64,000 nucleotides of DNA from CAVPDE01 sp963707125. Lineage in GTDB: Bacteria; Desulfobacterota; DSM-4660; Desulfatiglandales; HGW-15. The stretch is from the NCBI GenBank assembly GCA_963707125.1, contig CAVPOU010000018.1, positions 80,804 through 144,803 of the forward strand, given 5' to 3'. Shown here piece after piece: positions 25,530 through 34,226 of the stretch. The notes under the pieces are model-generated. The model saw nothing but the letters and a program-made list of their open reading frames with translations. It ran no database searches and was not told the DNA's origin. How positions within the stretch are numbered: the first letter of the stretch is position 1; every line of letters begins with the position of its first letter. The position numbers and the translations under genes are program-made.

Positions 25530-26489
25530 CTAACGTTTTGCTTCCTGCCAGTGAGCGAAGTACTCCGCCATGACTTTCTGCATTCCGCCTGCTTGGGGAC
25601 CTTTGGTCGCCATCTTTTTGAGCATCTCCACAAAGGCCCTTGCAGGATGGGAAAGGTGCTGATTCTTGAGATAGGCAATGCTCACATCGAGAAAGAGCTC
25701 TTCCCCGGCTAGAGGAACAACAGCCAACCTTTTTTCGCGGACCTCGGCAGCCACCGCTTCCTCGACCAAAAAGGATATCCCCTCCCCTCGCTGGACCAGT
25801 TGCTTGATGAATTCCGTATTGCTTGTTTCCATGAGGACATTGGGGGTGAGACCTTTTCTGCTGAACAGTTCGTTGACCTGTTTCCGGGTGCCTGAACCTA
25901 TTTCCTTCATGATCATGGGATCATTGACCAGGTCCTCCACAGATACGCTCTTTTTCTTGGCCAAGCTGTGATTGGGAGCGAGGATGAGCATCAACTGATC
26001 CCGCTTGAACGGCAGAAAGGTGACATTGGGGTCCTCTTCCACCTTTGCAATCACAGCCACCTCGTTTTTCAACTCCAGAAGGCTGTGGATAACGTCAAGA
26101 GAACTCCCTTCGTCAAGGTGCACCTTGATATGGGGAAAGGCTTCGTGAAAACTTGAGATGAGAAAAGGCATGAAGTACCGAGCGTAGGCTTTGCTGGTCC
26201 CCAAACGAAGAATGCCGCGCTTCAATTTTCTCATCTCTTCGATCACGTCTTCCACTTCTCTCTCATACTCAAATATCCTTCTTGCGTACTCATAAAGAGT
26301 ACTCCCTTCATCGCTCAGGAAGAGGCTGCGCCCTTTTTTCTTGAAAAGCTTGAGGTTGCACTGGTCCTCAAAGATTTTTATCTGCGCCGTGACGGCGGGC
26401 TGGGTGATGCAGAGTTTCCTCGCGGCACTGGTGAAACTCCCGGATCGTGCGGCTTCAAAAAAGACCCGAAGCTGATTCAGGTTGATCAC
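25530..26489 (-). CDS. LysR-family transcriptional regulator (phenol cluster A)
   Basis: 319 residues from GTG 26489, chosen because GGGGGAGGAAGCC precedes it; an in-frame ATG 15 bases further upstream is possible. Helix-turn-helix LNQLRVFFEAARSGSFTSAA, ITQPAVTAQIKIFE, then a LysR effector domain. It is divergent from the phenylphosphate-synthase genes, with a promoter carrying repeated TCATAAG boxes between them (26731-26800) that recur upstream of the first UbiD-family gene (31964-32008). It is therefore the probable regulator of the phenol cluster. The C-terminal tail extends beyond the usual 290-300 residues. Confidence 0.87.
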   Translation of the reverse strand: MINLNQLRVFFEAARSGSFTSAARKLCITQPAVTAQIKIFEDQCNLKLFKKKGRSLFLSDEGSTLYEYARRIFEYEREVEDVIEEMRKLKRGILRLGTSKAYARYFMPFLISSFHEAFPHIKVHLDEGSSLDVIHSLLELKNEVAVIAKVEEDPNVTFLPFKRDQLMLILAPNHSLAKKKSVSVEDLVNDPMIMKEIGSGTRKQVNELFSRKGLTPNVLMETSNTEFIKQLVQRGEGISFLVEEAVAAEVREKRLAVVPLAGEELFLDVSIAYLKNQHLSHPARAFVEMLKKMATKGPQAGGMQKVMAEYFAHWQEAKR

Positions 26490-26610
26490 GGCTTCCTCCC
26501 CCACGCTTGCCTGCCTCTGGCAGGCTTGCCCGCCTAGGCGGGCTAACCCTTGTTTGAGAAGACGGTTGGACAGTTATGAAGGTTCCCATATTTGCCTTGA
26601 CACGCATAAA

Positions 26611-26664
26611 CCCCCTCACCCTGCCCTCTCCCCCAGGATGGGGGAGAGGGTTGGGGTGAGGGGG
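26611..26664. repeat. Dispersed palindromic repeat, family R1
   Basis: CCCCTCACCCTGCCCTCTCC / GGGGAGAGGGTTGGGGTGAG palindrome between the LysR gene and the phenol-cluster promoter. The gap 26505-27058 otherwise holds the promoter/operator region and a leader without a gene. Confidence 0.85.
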
Positions 26665-26730
26665 AGCGATCCGCCAATACTATTTCGAGACGATTAATAA
26701 TGCTAGCTGCTCCTTATATAGCAAGACAAC

Positions 26731-26800
26731 TCATAAGACAAATTTATATATATCATAAGAAAAAACTAGTTGACATAACTCTCCATTTCCTCAATATAAT
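26731..26800 (+). promoter_or_regulatory. Phenol-cluster promoter with TCATAAG operator block, copy 1
   Basis: TCATAAG at 26731-26737 and again at 26753-26759, then TTGACA (26770-26775) and TATAAT (26795-26800) with a 19-base spacer. The 45 bases 26731-26775 match 31964-32008 at 38 positions by eye, without gaps. The boxes sit immediately upstream of the -35, as expected for activation by a LysR protein. The leader to the first gene is about 250 bases. Confidence 0.75.
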
Positions 26801-27058
26801 AGCTTTGTTTTTTCCCCTCGTACACGTTTCCCAACCTTTTATCAAAACCCTCTTTCTGGCAGACGGTTCCAATATGGATGGCTCCAGTTCTGTTCTAAGC
26901 AACTCTGTTCCTCTTTTTTTTAGAGCTTGTCCCTTTTCATTTTCTGAGAAAACCGGGGAGACCTTGACGACATTGGCAAACTCGGAATACCCGGGCTGGT
27001 ATTGCAAAAAACCGTATCGGCGATTCGACAACGTAAACCTTATAAGAGGAGGGTGAAA

Positions 27059-28918
27059 ATGGCCAATACAAGCGCAGCAAGGTTTCCTGATCCCCATGAC
27101 TTCAAAGTCCCCAAGGAACTTGAAGGATGGGAAGAGATGTACGCACCCCAGCGGTTATTCAGCAAGGATAGAGCCGAGTGGGAAAAGAGGCACTTCTGGT
27201 TTCAGGATAAAATCCATGCGCCCGAGCCGCTATATCCGCTTGATGATATTTTCCAGGAGGCATGGCAGATATCCCTTTCCGGATACACCACAAGAGTCTT
27301 CTGTATTCCTCCAGCCCAGGGAATCGCTCAAAGGCTTGTGGGCTGCTATATGTACATCACTCCGGTGGAGCCGCCTCCCCCGGAAGTCATCGGGCAGAAG
27401 GCCGAATTGTTCGGGAAGAGGGTCCCCTTTGTCTTTCAGAATTACAACAAATTGTGGGATGAATGGATCAAGAAGTTCAAGAAATTGGGCGGGGAAATGG
27501 AATCGCTCAGCATCCCGCAAGATCTCGGCAACTTCGCGCCCGACGACCAGATCTTTCCCGTACCCAGAGGATACACGGACGCCAATGTACTGATCGAAAG
27601 CTTCAATAGCATCATCAGCCTTATCTTCAGGGCATGGCAGTATCATTTTCAGTATCTGAACCTGGCTTACCTTGCCTATCTCATGTTCGTGGATACGGCG
27701 AAAAAGCTCTTCCCGGGCATTAAAGAGAGCACCATCGGCAAAATGGTGGCAGGTGCCGATGTTTCCATGTTCCGCCCTGAGGAGGAATTGTGCCGCCTGA
27801 GCCGGTTGGCGATGGGACAGAAAGCCGTTCAGGATATTCTGAAGAAGGATTTGCCTGCCGCAGACAAGATCAAGGCTTTGCAGGGCAACGATGCGGGTAG
27901 GATCTGGTTGGAAGATCTTGAAAGGGTCAAGGATCCCTGGTTTTACGTCTCCTGCGGAAGTGGATGGTATCACTATGAGGGAAGCTGGATCAACAAGATG
28001 GATGTGCCTTTCAGCTACCTCAAGAGTTACATCCAGAGGCTTGAAAAAGGTGAAAAAATAGAAAGATCCCTGACAGCGATCTCCGAGGAAAGGGATAGGA
28101 TCGTCGAGGAGTACAGGAAACTCATCAAGTCGGACGACGACAGGAAATCTTTCAATGACGCATACAATGTGGTCCGGTCCATCTACGTGTATGCCGAAGA
28201 TCATCTCTTCTGGGTTGAGCACTGGCTGCACACCATCTGGTTTCAAAAGATCAGAGAGTTCGGCAACGTGCTTACAAAGTACAACGTATTGAAAAAGCCG
28301 GATGACATTTACCTCTTTAACCGATTCGAGGTGCCCATGTTGCTTGAAGACTTGGCAACCGCTTGGGCATTGGGCATCGGGGCTCCCACAAGGGGCAAGT
28401 ACTGGCAGGAAAAGGCGGAAAAGCGCGAAAAAATCCTTGCAGCCGCCAGGAAGTGGAATCCCATCCCTGCCCTCGGAGTCCCGCCGGCCGAGGTCTCTGA
28501 ACCCTTCACCATCATGCTGTGGGGTGTCACGACGGATACCGTGGCCGAATGGCTGAAAGGCGCAGATGTCGAAACGAAAGACGTCAACCAGCTCAAGGGG
28601 TTCGCCTCATCCGCCGGGATTGCTGAAGGACCTGCGCGGGTGCTTAAGTTGAACGAGGACATTGTGAAGTTGCAGCCGGGTGAAATCCTTGTTGCCCCCT
28701 GTACCAATCCCTCATGGGCGCCTGTGTTCACAAACATCAAAGGTGCCGTGACGGATATCGGAGGGCTCACCTCTCATGCGGCCATTGTTTCAAGGGAGTA
28801 TGGCCTCCCCGCCGTGACAGGTACCGGCGTGGCCACTTCGGTCATCAAAACAGGAGACATCATCAAAATAGATGGAAGCGCTGGAACCGTGACCATCGTG
28901 AAAAGGGCGAAAGCTTAA
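27059..28918 (+). CDS. Phenylphosphate synthase phosphohistidine subunit (70 kDa type), set A
   Basis: 619 residues from ATG 27059 (AGAGGAGGGTG site). C-terminal PEP-utilising mobile domain with the phosphoryl-carrying histidine in GGLTSHAAIVSREYGLPAV (His about 573). The N-terminal 500 residues lack the PEP-binding barrel of PEP synthase and match the size and layout of the 70-kDa subunit of phenylphosphate synthase, which transfers the beta-phosphate of ATP, through phosphohistidine, to phenol in anaerobic phenol degraders such as Thauera aromatica. The ATP-binding partner is the next gene (29327), after a dispersed repeat. UbiD-type carboxylase genes follow, which strongly supports this function over PEP synthesis. 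Confidence 0.85.
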   Translation: MANTSAARFPDPHDFKVPKELEGWEEMYAPQRLFSKDRAEWEKRHFWFQDKIHAPEPLYPLDDIFQEAWQISLSGYTTRVFCIPPAQGIAQRLVGCYMYITPVEPPPPEVIGQKAELFGKRVPFVFQNYNKLWDEWIKKFKKLGGEMESLSIPQDLGNFAPDDQIFPVPRGYTDANVLIESFNSIISLIFRAWQYHFQYLNLAYLAYLMFVDTAKKLFPGIKESTIGKMVAGADVSMFRPEEELCRLSRLAMGQKAVQDILKKDLPAADKIKALQGNDAGRIWLEDLERVKDPWFYVSCGSGWYHYEGSWINKMDVPFSYLKSYIQRLEKGEKIERSLTAISEERDRIVEEYRKLIKSDDDRKSFNDAYNVVRSIYVYAEDHLFWVEHWLHTIWFQKIREFGNVLTKYNVLKKPDDIYLFNRFEVPMLLEDLATAWALGIGAPTRGKYWQEKAEKREKILAAARKWNPIPALGVPPAEVSEPFTIMLWGVTTDTVAEWLKGADVETKDVNQLKGFASSAGIAEGPARVLKLNEDIVKLQPGEILVAPCTNPSWAPVFTNIKGAVTDIGGLTSHAAIVSREYGLPAVTGTGVATSVIKTGDIIKIDGSAGTVTIVKRAKA

Positions 28919-28931
28919 AACGGTATAAGCT

Positions 28932-28952
28932 GGGGGCACCTGCAGTGCCCCC
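28932..28952 (+). terminator. Hairpin after the first phenylphosphate synthase gene
   Basis: GGGGGCAC and GTGCCCCC form a perfect 8-bp stem with a 5-base loop. No T-run follows, so partial termination or mRNA end protection is as likely as full termination. Confidence 0.5.
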
Positions 28953-28965
28953 GGCACTACAGTCT

Positions 28966-29310
28966 TAGGCAATAGCTTCTTCGCAAGCTGCGCAGAAGCT
29001 CAAAAGCGAACCCGCCCGAGGCGGGTAAACCGCAGAATACCCGCCTGCCCTGCGAAGTGCTGTGCCCGAGAAGGCAACCGTGACATTCGTAAGCACGGCG
29101 CATCGATCTCAAGTCTGCGTATGGGCATAGCGGGCAGGTCGAATAACGAATAACGAACGCTGAAGGAAACAACAGAAGAGATTTAACTTCATCATTAAAT
29201 TCCCTGGTCGCCTCTGGCGCCGCCGAAGGCGGGTAAACCTTGTTCGACATTCGACATTCGAGTTTAGGTACTCCAAATTGGTTGTAGCCAAAGGGCTTTA
29301 TTACGACAAG
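28966..29310 (+). repeat. Long dispersed repeat, family R3, copy 2
   Basis: Fills the 400-base gap between the two phenylphosphate synthase genes. In this orientation it matches the reverse complement of 5285-5580 with small insertions. It contains ATTCGACATTCG-type A+T-rich repeats near its right end and no gene. Confidence 0.75.
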
Positions 29311-29326
29311 AAAGAGGAGAATCAAG

Positions 29327-30403
29327 ATGGCGGAGAAATGGATCTACTGGCTTAGAGAACTGGGGGCAGAGCACAACAACATTGTAGGGAAAAAGTGCGC
29401 CAATCTGGGGGAAATGACCAAAGCCGGGTTTCATGTGCCGCCGGGTTTTGCCTTGGGTGTTGATGCCTATGATCGTTTCATGAAGGAAACAGTGGTGACG
29501 GACCGTCTGTTAGCCTTCCTGAAAACGTTCAAAGCGGATGCCAATAAAGTCGCAGACACTCTGAAATTCGAGGCTGCCTCCAATGAGATGAGAAAGATTG
29601 TAGAGTCCATCAAAATGCCCACTGATATGGAAGAAACAGTTAAAAACTACTATGCCGAACTTTGTAAAGAGACGGGGAAGAAGAATTTGTTTGTCGCCAC
29701 GCGGTCGGCAGGTCCTGCGAGCCATCCCGGTCAATATGAAACCTATCTCAATGTGAGCGGCGCAGAGGATGTGGTGCAAAACGTGATTCGTGTTTGGTCA
29801 AGCACTTTCAATGCCCGTTCGGTCATTGCCAGAGCGAGGCTCGGCCTCCCATTGCATTATGACCCGATCGGGGTGGCCGTGCTCACCATGGTGGATGCCA
29901 AGGCAGCGGGCGTGATGTTCACGGTGAACCCCGTCAATGGCGACGAGTCGAAGATCGCGATTGAAGCGAGCTTCGGTTTTGGTGAGGCGGTTGTCTCGGG
30001 GAATGTAACCCCTGATCGATATCTCATCGACAAGATTACTTATGAGATAGACGAAAAGGTGATCTCAGACAAGGCAGCGGAGTTCGCATACAATCCCCAG
30101 ACCAAGGAAATGGAGTACAAGGAACTGCCTGCCGACATGAGAAAGCTGCCCTGCCTCGAAGACAGGGAAATCATCGAACTCACCAAAATAGCCAAGAAGG
30201 TCCAGGACCATTTCGGCTGCCCCCAGGATATCGAGTATTCCATCTCAGGGAGCCTGAGCTTTCCTGATAGCATCTTTCTTGTCCAGGCCCGTCCTGAGTC
30301 CGTGTGGGGCAAAAAGAAAAAAGAATCGGTGCTCGGCAAGAAGAGCGGCTGGGATCTTTTGTTGGAAAAAGCCACCACCCCGGTGAAACTGAAAATCAGC
30401 TAA
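29327..30403 (+). CDS. Phenylphosphate synthase ATP-binding subunit (40 kDa type), set A
   Basis: 358 residues, free-standing PPDK-type ATP-binding domain: KKCANLGEMTKAGFHVPPGF, VATRSAGPASHPGQYETYL, NVIRVWSSTFNARSV, AGVMFTVNPVNGDESKI, FGFGEAVVSGNVTPDRYLI and DIEYSISGSLSFPDSIFLVQ. It would pyrophosphorylate the histidine of the larger subunit with ATP. The C-terminus has a Lys-rich tail absent from set B. GAGGAGAATC precedes the start. The known third, CBS-domain stimulatory subunit of phenylphosphate synthase has no candidate nearby. Next downstream is an integral membrane protein gene. Confidence 0.85.
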   Translation: MAEKWIYWLRELGAEHNNIVGKKCANLGEMTKAGFHVPPGFALGVDAYDRFMKETVVTDRLLAFLKTFKADANKVADTLKFEAASNEMRKIVESIKMPTDMEETVKNYYAELCKETGKKNLFVATRSAGPASHPGQYETYLNVSGAEDVVQNVIRVWSSTFNARSVIARARLGLPLHYDPIGVAVLTMVDAKAAGVMFTVNPVNGDESKIAIEASFGFGEAVVSGNVTPDRYLIDKITYEIDEKVISDKAAEFAYNPQTKEMEYKELPADMRKLPCLEDREIIELTKIAKKVQDHFGCPQDIEYSISGSLSFPDSIFLVQARPESVWGKKKKESVLGKKSGWDLLLEKATTPVKLKIS

Positions 30404-30657
30404 GAAACCTTAATCGCCGTGTGATCATTGGTTTTCTTCCCTTTCTTCTCAAACCCATTCAGCCCCGGCACAGCGTGTGCCGAACAGGTCTGGCTTGTTA
30501 GACGCAGCAGCAATCCATAACCAGGTGTTTTTCGACTTGGGAATGGAAGTGGCGAATCCCTCATAATCGTTGCCTTGACCAATTCACATTAGACGACTCT
30601 AAACTCGCATCGGTGGGGCAGGTGTAATCTGTTTTGCCTCGTGAAAGGAGAGGAATT

Positions 30658-31758
30658 ATGGAAGACAAAAAGATTGGTTTCGGACCGAGTGGACCGGCAG
30701 CCGGGCTCATTCAATTGATCATCCTAACCATCGTCGGGATTCTCTTATTTGTCTACGGGATCTCGGTAGATCTCATTGTTATGAAAATCATTCCTGCATC
30801 CCTTCTCATGTTGGTTGCTCTCGGCCATCTGGCTCTCCTTGGGGATAACTTCCCCTTTGCACCCCCCGGAGGAAAATGGACACCCGATAAGTCGAGGTTT
30901 ACCGCAGGTCTCGGGATGACTTTGATCTGGGCCGTCTTCACGCTCATCTTCCTCCTTTTTGTGAGATATGTTTATCCACAGTGGCCTGTTGGCCCCGTCT
31001 ATCTCTGGTTCGGAGTGATTGCATTCTGGCTTACCCTGCTTTATGGGATCAACTGGAACGGTTGGCCCTTCAAGGGGCGTGTTCACCCTTGGGGAACCAT
31101 GGCAGTCAGTTTCATCATCATTATGGTGATTTCTATAGTCATATGGAACGGTCTGACCAATCTGGACGGGACGCCTTTTGCAGGCAGTCCGATGGATCAT
31201 AAAGGCCCGCTCAATGTCAATTGGTTGACAGGGTACCTTGTCTGGAGCATCGCCTGGTTTTTCATCTTCAACCCGGTCTTCACCACTCAAGGATGGCCGT
31301 TCGGAAAATGGGGACACCCCGGCGCGGCAGTCGGACAGACGATTCTTGCCCATCTATTGGGCTACATCTGCTGGAATGGAAGTCTGGTGCTTGGCATGAG
31401 CCCAACGTTTTCCTTCGCCGCCGTCGCTTCATCGATCATCTTATGGTCCTTGGCCTATTCCTGGCACCTCCAGTTCTGGGGAATCACGAAATACACTCTT
31501 TTTAAAAGGGCCCTTGCGGCATTCATTGTGGTATGCGTTGTCACCGTCATTTGGATCATCCTTATGAGAGCAATCCTTGGGCCTGCGGCTGAGGCCATTG
31601 CAGCAAAGAAGCTCCCTGCAGACATTAATATCCTCATCATTTACGTTAACCTTTGCGTCATCGGCCCGGCGCTCATCCCCCACAACGCCTTCTGGTTGAG
31701 ATGGCCGCTGACACTGCCGACGCCCCCGGGAACACCGCCGCCTGATCAAGCTGGATAG
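30658..31758 (+). CDS. Polytopic inner-membrane protein of unknown function in the phenol cluster
   Basis: 366 residues from ATG 30658 (AAAGGAGAGG site). About nine to ten hydrophobic segments of 18-25 residues, e.g. LIQLIILTIVGILLFVYG, FTAGLGMTLIWAVFTLIFLL and ALAAFIVVCVVTVIWIILM. It has many Trp/Tyr residues and repeated WNG(W/L)- and WPF-type loops (INWNGWPFKG, VIWNGLTNLDG, QGWPFGKWGH, CWNGSLVLG), hinting at internal repetition. No transporter family is recognised. Its position between synthase and carboxylase genes suggests uptake of a phenolic substrate or export of a product, but the sequence gives no direct proof. A 400-base gap with the second operator block follows, so it may end the first transcript. 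Confidence 0.65.
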   Translation: MEDKKIGFGPSGPAAGLIQLIILTIVGILLFVYGISVDLIVMKIIPASLLMLVALGHLALLGDNFPFAPPGGKWTPDKSRFTAGLGMTLIWAVFTLIFLLFVRYVYPQWPVGPVYLWFGVIAFWLTLLYGINWNGWPFKGRVHPWGTMAVSFIIIMVISIVIWNGLTNLDGTPFAGSPMDHKGPLNVNWLTGYLVWSIAWFFIFNPVFTTQGWPFGKWGHPGAAVGQTILAHLLGYICWNGSLVLGMSPTFSFAAVASSIILWSLAYSWHLQFWGITKYTLFKRALAAFIVVCVVTVIWIILMRAILGPAAEAIAAKKLPADINILIIYVNLCVIGPALIPHNAFWLRWPLTLPTPPGTPPPDQAG

Positions 31759-31963
31759 CCTGGCGAGCCCTTGGAGCTGTCGATCTATCCACACCAATAG
31801 CGGGGGAGGGGGAAGAGTGATTTTCCCCATTCCCCGCGGTTGCATTGATATGGAGAGAAAAAGCCTAATGCAGGCATCTGGCCGCAACCAAAGACGTACT
31901 TCTATGCACCTTGCGAAGAAGTTTTTGTCTAAGACCCTAAGTTTTTTTCATAGGTTCGTGAAA

Positions 31964-32008
31964 TCATAAGACGGACTTATGAATATCATAAGAAAAAACG
32001 AATTGACA
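31964..32008 (+). promoter_or_regulatory. TCATAAG operator block, copy 2, with -35 box, before the carboxylase genes
   Basis: TCATAAG at 31964-31970, then a perfect inverted repeat CTTATGA (31976-31982) / TCATAAG (31986-31992) with 3-base spacer, and TTGACA at 32003-32008. Same order and spacing as 26731-26775. It lies in the gap 31759-32159, which also contains an imperfect G+C-rich hairpin (about 31800-31838) and no gene. The -10 box is weaker than in copy 1. Confidence 0.72.
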
Positions 32009-32159
32009 CGTTACCTTACTTAGTCAATGTTACTTTTGAGTTTTGCCGACCTGCAACCCAAACAACCTATTCACAAGACAGCCTTTCCGCATATCAAACT
32101 TATTGAACCCCGCATGAACGTTTCGCGGGAACAGCCTAAGAGAGGAGGATAGGAACGCT

Positions 32160-33581
32160 ATGAAAGACCTTAGAGATTTCATCGCAACGTGCGAAAAAGA
32201 GGGCGAACTGCGCCGGGTCAAAGCGGAGGTCGACTGGGATCTCGAGCTTTCCCATATCTGCAAAGTCGTTGAGGAAAAAGCAGGACCCGCGCTGCTGTTC
32301 GAGAACGTGAAGGGATATAAGAGCCCGGTCTTGACCGGTGCCTTCGCCACCACCAAGAGGCTGGCCATCATCCTTGGAAAAAGCACGAACCTCTCCATGG
32401 TTGAGCTTACAAAGGAGTGGGTCGCAGTTTCCGCAAAAGAAGTCATCCAGGCAAAGGAAGTGAAAGACGGCCCCATCTTCGAAAACATTCTTGAAGGCGA
32501 TAAAGTCGATACCTTTGCCTTCCCTTCACCTAAGTTTTATGAACTGGACGGCGGTCGTTACTTCGGAACCGCTGTATTCATGACAATTCAGGACCCCGAC
32601 ACAGGCGACATTAACCTCGGCACTTACAGGATGGGCGTCCTGGACAGCAAAACCGTCGGTGTGCAGCTCCTCAAAGGAAAGAAGGGGGACAGGATCCTGA
32701 AGAAGTATGGAAAGAAAGGCAAGAAGATGCCCGCGTGCGCCATCATCGGCGGCGATCCCCTGCATATCTTTGCAGGCGCCGCAACAGTGCCCGGCGCAAA
32801 AAGCGGTTACGATGTGGTTGGAACCCTGCGCGGTTCGCCCGTGGAGGTCGTGAAAGGGCAGTTCAGCGGCCTTCCTTTTCCGGCTGCTGCAGAGATCGTG
32901 CTGGAGGGGGAGATCGATGCCGAGCATCTGAGAAACGAAGGGCCCTTCGGCGAGTATACGGGCTATTACACGGAAGAGCTCATCAAGCCTATTCCCAAAC
33001 CTGCCCTCGACGTCAAGCGCGTCTATTACAGGAACAACCCCATCCTCTGGGAAACGAGCGTGGGCAGGCCGGTGGGGGATCAGCACATGCTCTATGCCTT
33101 TGTGCGGAATGCCAGCTTGTGGGCGGAGCTGAGCAAGATGCAGATTCCCGGCATCAAGACGGTATACACGATGCCGGAAGCCTCGGGACGCTTCTGGGTG
33201 GTCATCTCCGTGCAGCAGATGTATCCGGGTCATGCGGATCAGGTGGCCGCAGCGGTCATTGCCAGCAACACGGGCACTTACGGGATCAAGGGCATTATTA
33301 TCGTGGACGATGATATTAGTGCGGACGATCTTCCGAGGGTGTGGTGGGCGCTCGGCACCCGCTACAATCCGGCCCGCGGCACGCAGATTATTAACAGAGG
33401 CAGATCCACCCCCCTGGATCCAGCCCTTGGGTCGGACGAAAACAAGTTCATCACCTCACGGATCATCCTGGATGCTACGATACCTTTTGACTGGAAGGTC
33501 AAACCCACGGAGATCAAGCTCACAGAGAGCGTCATGGCCAAAGTGAAGGCCAGGTGGAAAGAATACGGACTCGATGACTAG
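32160..33581 (+). CDS. UbiD-family (de)carboxylase, phenylphosphate carboxylase alpha/beta type, copy 1
   Basis: 473 residues (about 52 kDa), matching the 53-54-kDa UbiD-like subunits of phenylphosphate carboxylase. Expected prenyl-FMN enzyme residues are present: Arg157 in GTYRMG and the Glu pair 260/265 in NEGPFGEYTGYY. The enzyme would add CO2 para to the oxygen of a phenolate, giving 4-hydroxybenzoate. AGAGGAGGATAG precedes the start. It opens the second block of the cluster under its own operator. UbiD homologues also decarboxylate, so direction is inferred from the adjacent synthase and HAD genes. Confidence 0.85.
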   Translation: MKDLRDFIATCEKEGELRRVKAEVDWDLELSHICKVVEEKAGPALLFENVKGYKSPVLTGAFATTKRLAIILGKSTNLSMVELTKEWVAVSAKEVIQAKEVKDGPIFENILEGDKVDTFAFPSPKFYELDGGRYFGTAVFMTIQDPDTGDINLGTYRMGVLDSKTVGVQLLKGKKGDRILKKYGKKGKKMPACAIIGGDPLHIFAGAATVPGAKSGYDVVGTLRGSPVEVVKGQFSGLPFPAAAEIVLEGEIDAEHLRNEGPFGEYTGYYTEELIKPIPKPALDVKRVYYRNNPILWETSVGRPVGDQHMLYAFVRNASLWAELSKMQIPGIKTVYTMPEASGRFWVVISVQQMYPGHADQVAAAVIASNTGTYGIKGIIIVDDDISADDLPRVWWALGTRYNPARGTQIINRGRSTPLDPALGSDENKFITSRIILDATIPFDWKVKPTEIKLTESVMAKVKARWKEYGLDD

Positions 33582-33588
33582 AAGCATG

Positions 33589-33616
33589 TCTCCCCCTGCC
33601 TCCATGCAGGGGGAGA
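33589..33616 (+). terminator. Hairpin between UbiD copy 1 and HAD gene 1
   Basis: TCTCCCCCTGC (33589-33599) and GCAGGGGGAGA (33606-33616) form a perfect 11-bp stem with a 6-base loop. No T-run; the next ribosome site follows within 10 bases, so it likely sets relative subunit expression. Confidence 0.55.
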
Positions 33617-33632
33617 ATACAAGGAGGAGACT

Positions 33633-34190
33633 ATGGCCGGTGAAAAGGATCTGGGAAAAGCAAAGGAGAAGGCAAAAAACGTCAAGCTGTTCGCTCATGA
33701 TATCCACGGTGTGCTGACACCCAACACCTTCATGGTCGATATTGAAGGAAAGCGCAGGTACACCTTCTGGCACATGGATGGGTTCGGCGACCTCTCCCTC
33801 CATATGAACGGCGTCAAGCCTGTCTATCTGGATACCTCTTCCATTGATGACGAAGGCCTCTATCGCGCCAAGGAGTTAAAGCTCGAAAAGAACTACTACA
33901 AGGTGACGGACAGGTGGGCCAAGATCGAGGAACTGAAAAAGGAACTGGGGATCGGCAATGAAAACGTCGGGTTCATCGGATGCGAGATCACGGACCTCGG
34001 CATCATGAAAAAGGTCGGCTTTTCGGTGGCCACTGCAGATGCCATCGATGAGGCCAAAGCAATTGCCGACTATGTGACGACTGCGCCGGGCGGAAGAGGA
34101 CCCATCAGGGAGGTTTGCGAATTCATACTGAGGTCTATGGGCAAGTGGGACGAATGGGTCGATAAGGTGACCAAGATGGGCTACAAGTAG
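33633..34190 (+). CDS. HAD-superfamily (KdsC-like) carboxylase subunit with altered active-site motifs
   Basis: 185 residues (~20 kDa), similar in size and family to the 18-kDa phosphatase-like subunit of phenylphosphate carboxylase, which is needed to convert phenylphosphate to bound phenolate. Motif I reads HDIHGVLT: nucleophile Asp23 is kept, but the second Asp (acid/base) is His25. Motif IV reads GCEITD where GDDxxD is usual. Motif II region YLDTSS is also atypical. These changes suggest it is not an ordinary phosphatase and may be structural or a phenylphosphate-binding partner. A strong AAGGAGGAG site precedes the ATG. The second HAD gene starts 36 bases later. Confidence 0.75.
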   Translation: MAGEKDLGKAKEKAKNVKLFAHDIHGVLTPNTFMVDIEGKRRYTFWHMDGFGDLSLHMNGVKPVYLDTSSIDDEGLYRAKELKLEKNYYKVTDRWAKIEELKKELGIGNENVGFIGCEITDLGIMKKVGFSVATADAIDEAKAIADYVTTAPGGRGPIREVCEFILRSMGKWDEWVDKVTKMGYK

Positions 34191-34226
34191 GCCCCTTGCC
34201 TGAAACACGACACAGGAGGATAGAAG

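Noticed and set aside
15526..26664. CRISPR-like array from the CCCCTCACCC repeats
   Set aside because: Copies are single, kilobases apart and palindromic; there is no repeat-spacer periodicity and no cas gene.
27059..30403. Split PEP synthase
   Set aside because: Same reason, and the adjacent UbiD, HAD, 10-kDa and UbiX genes point to phenol activation.
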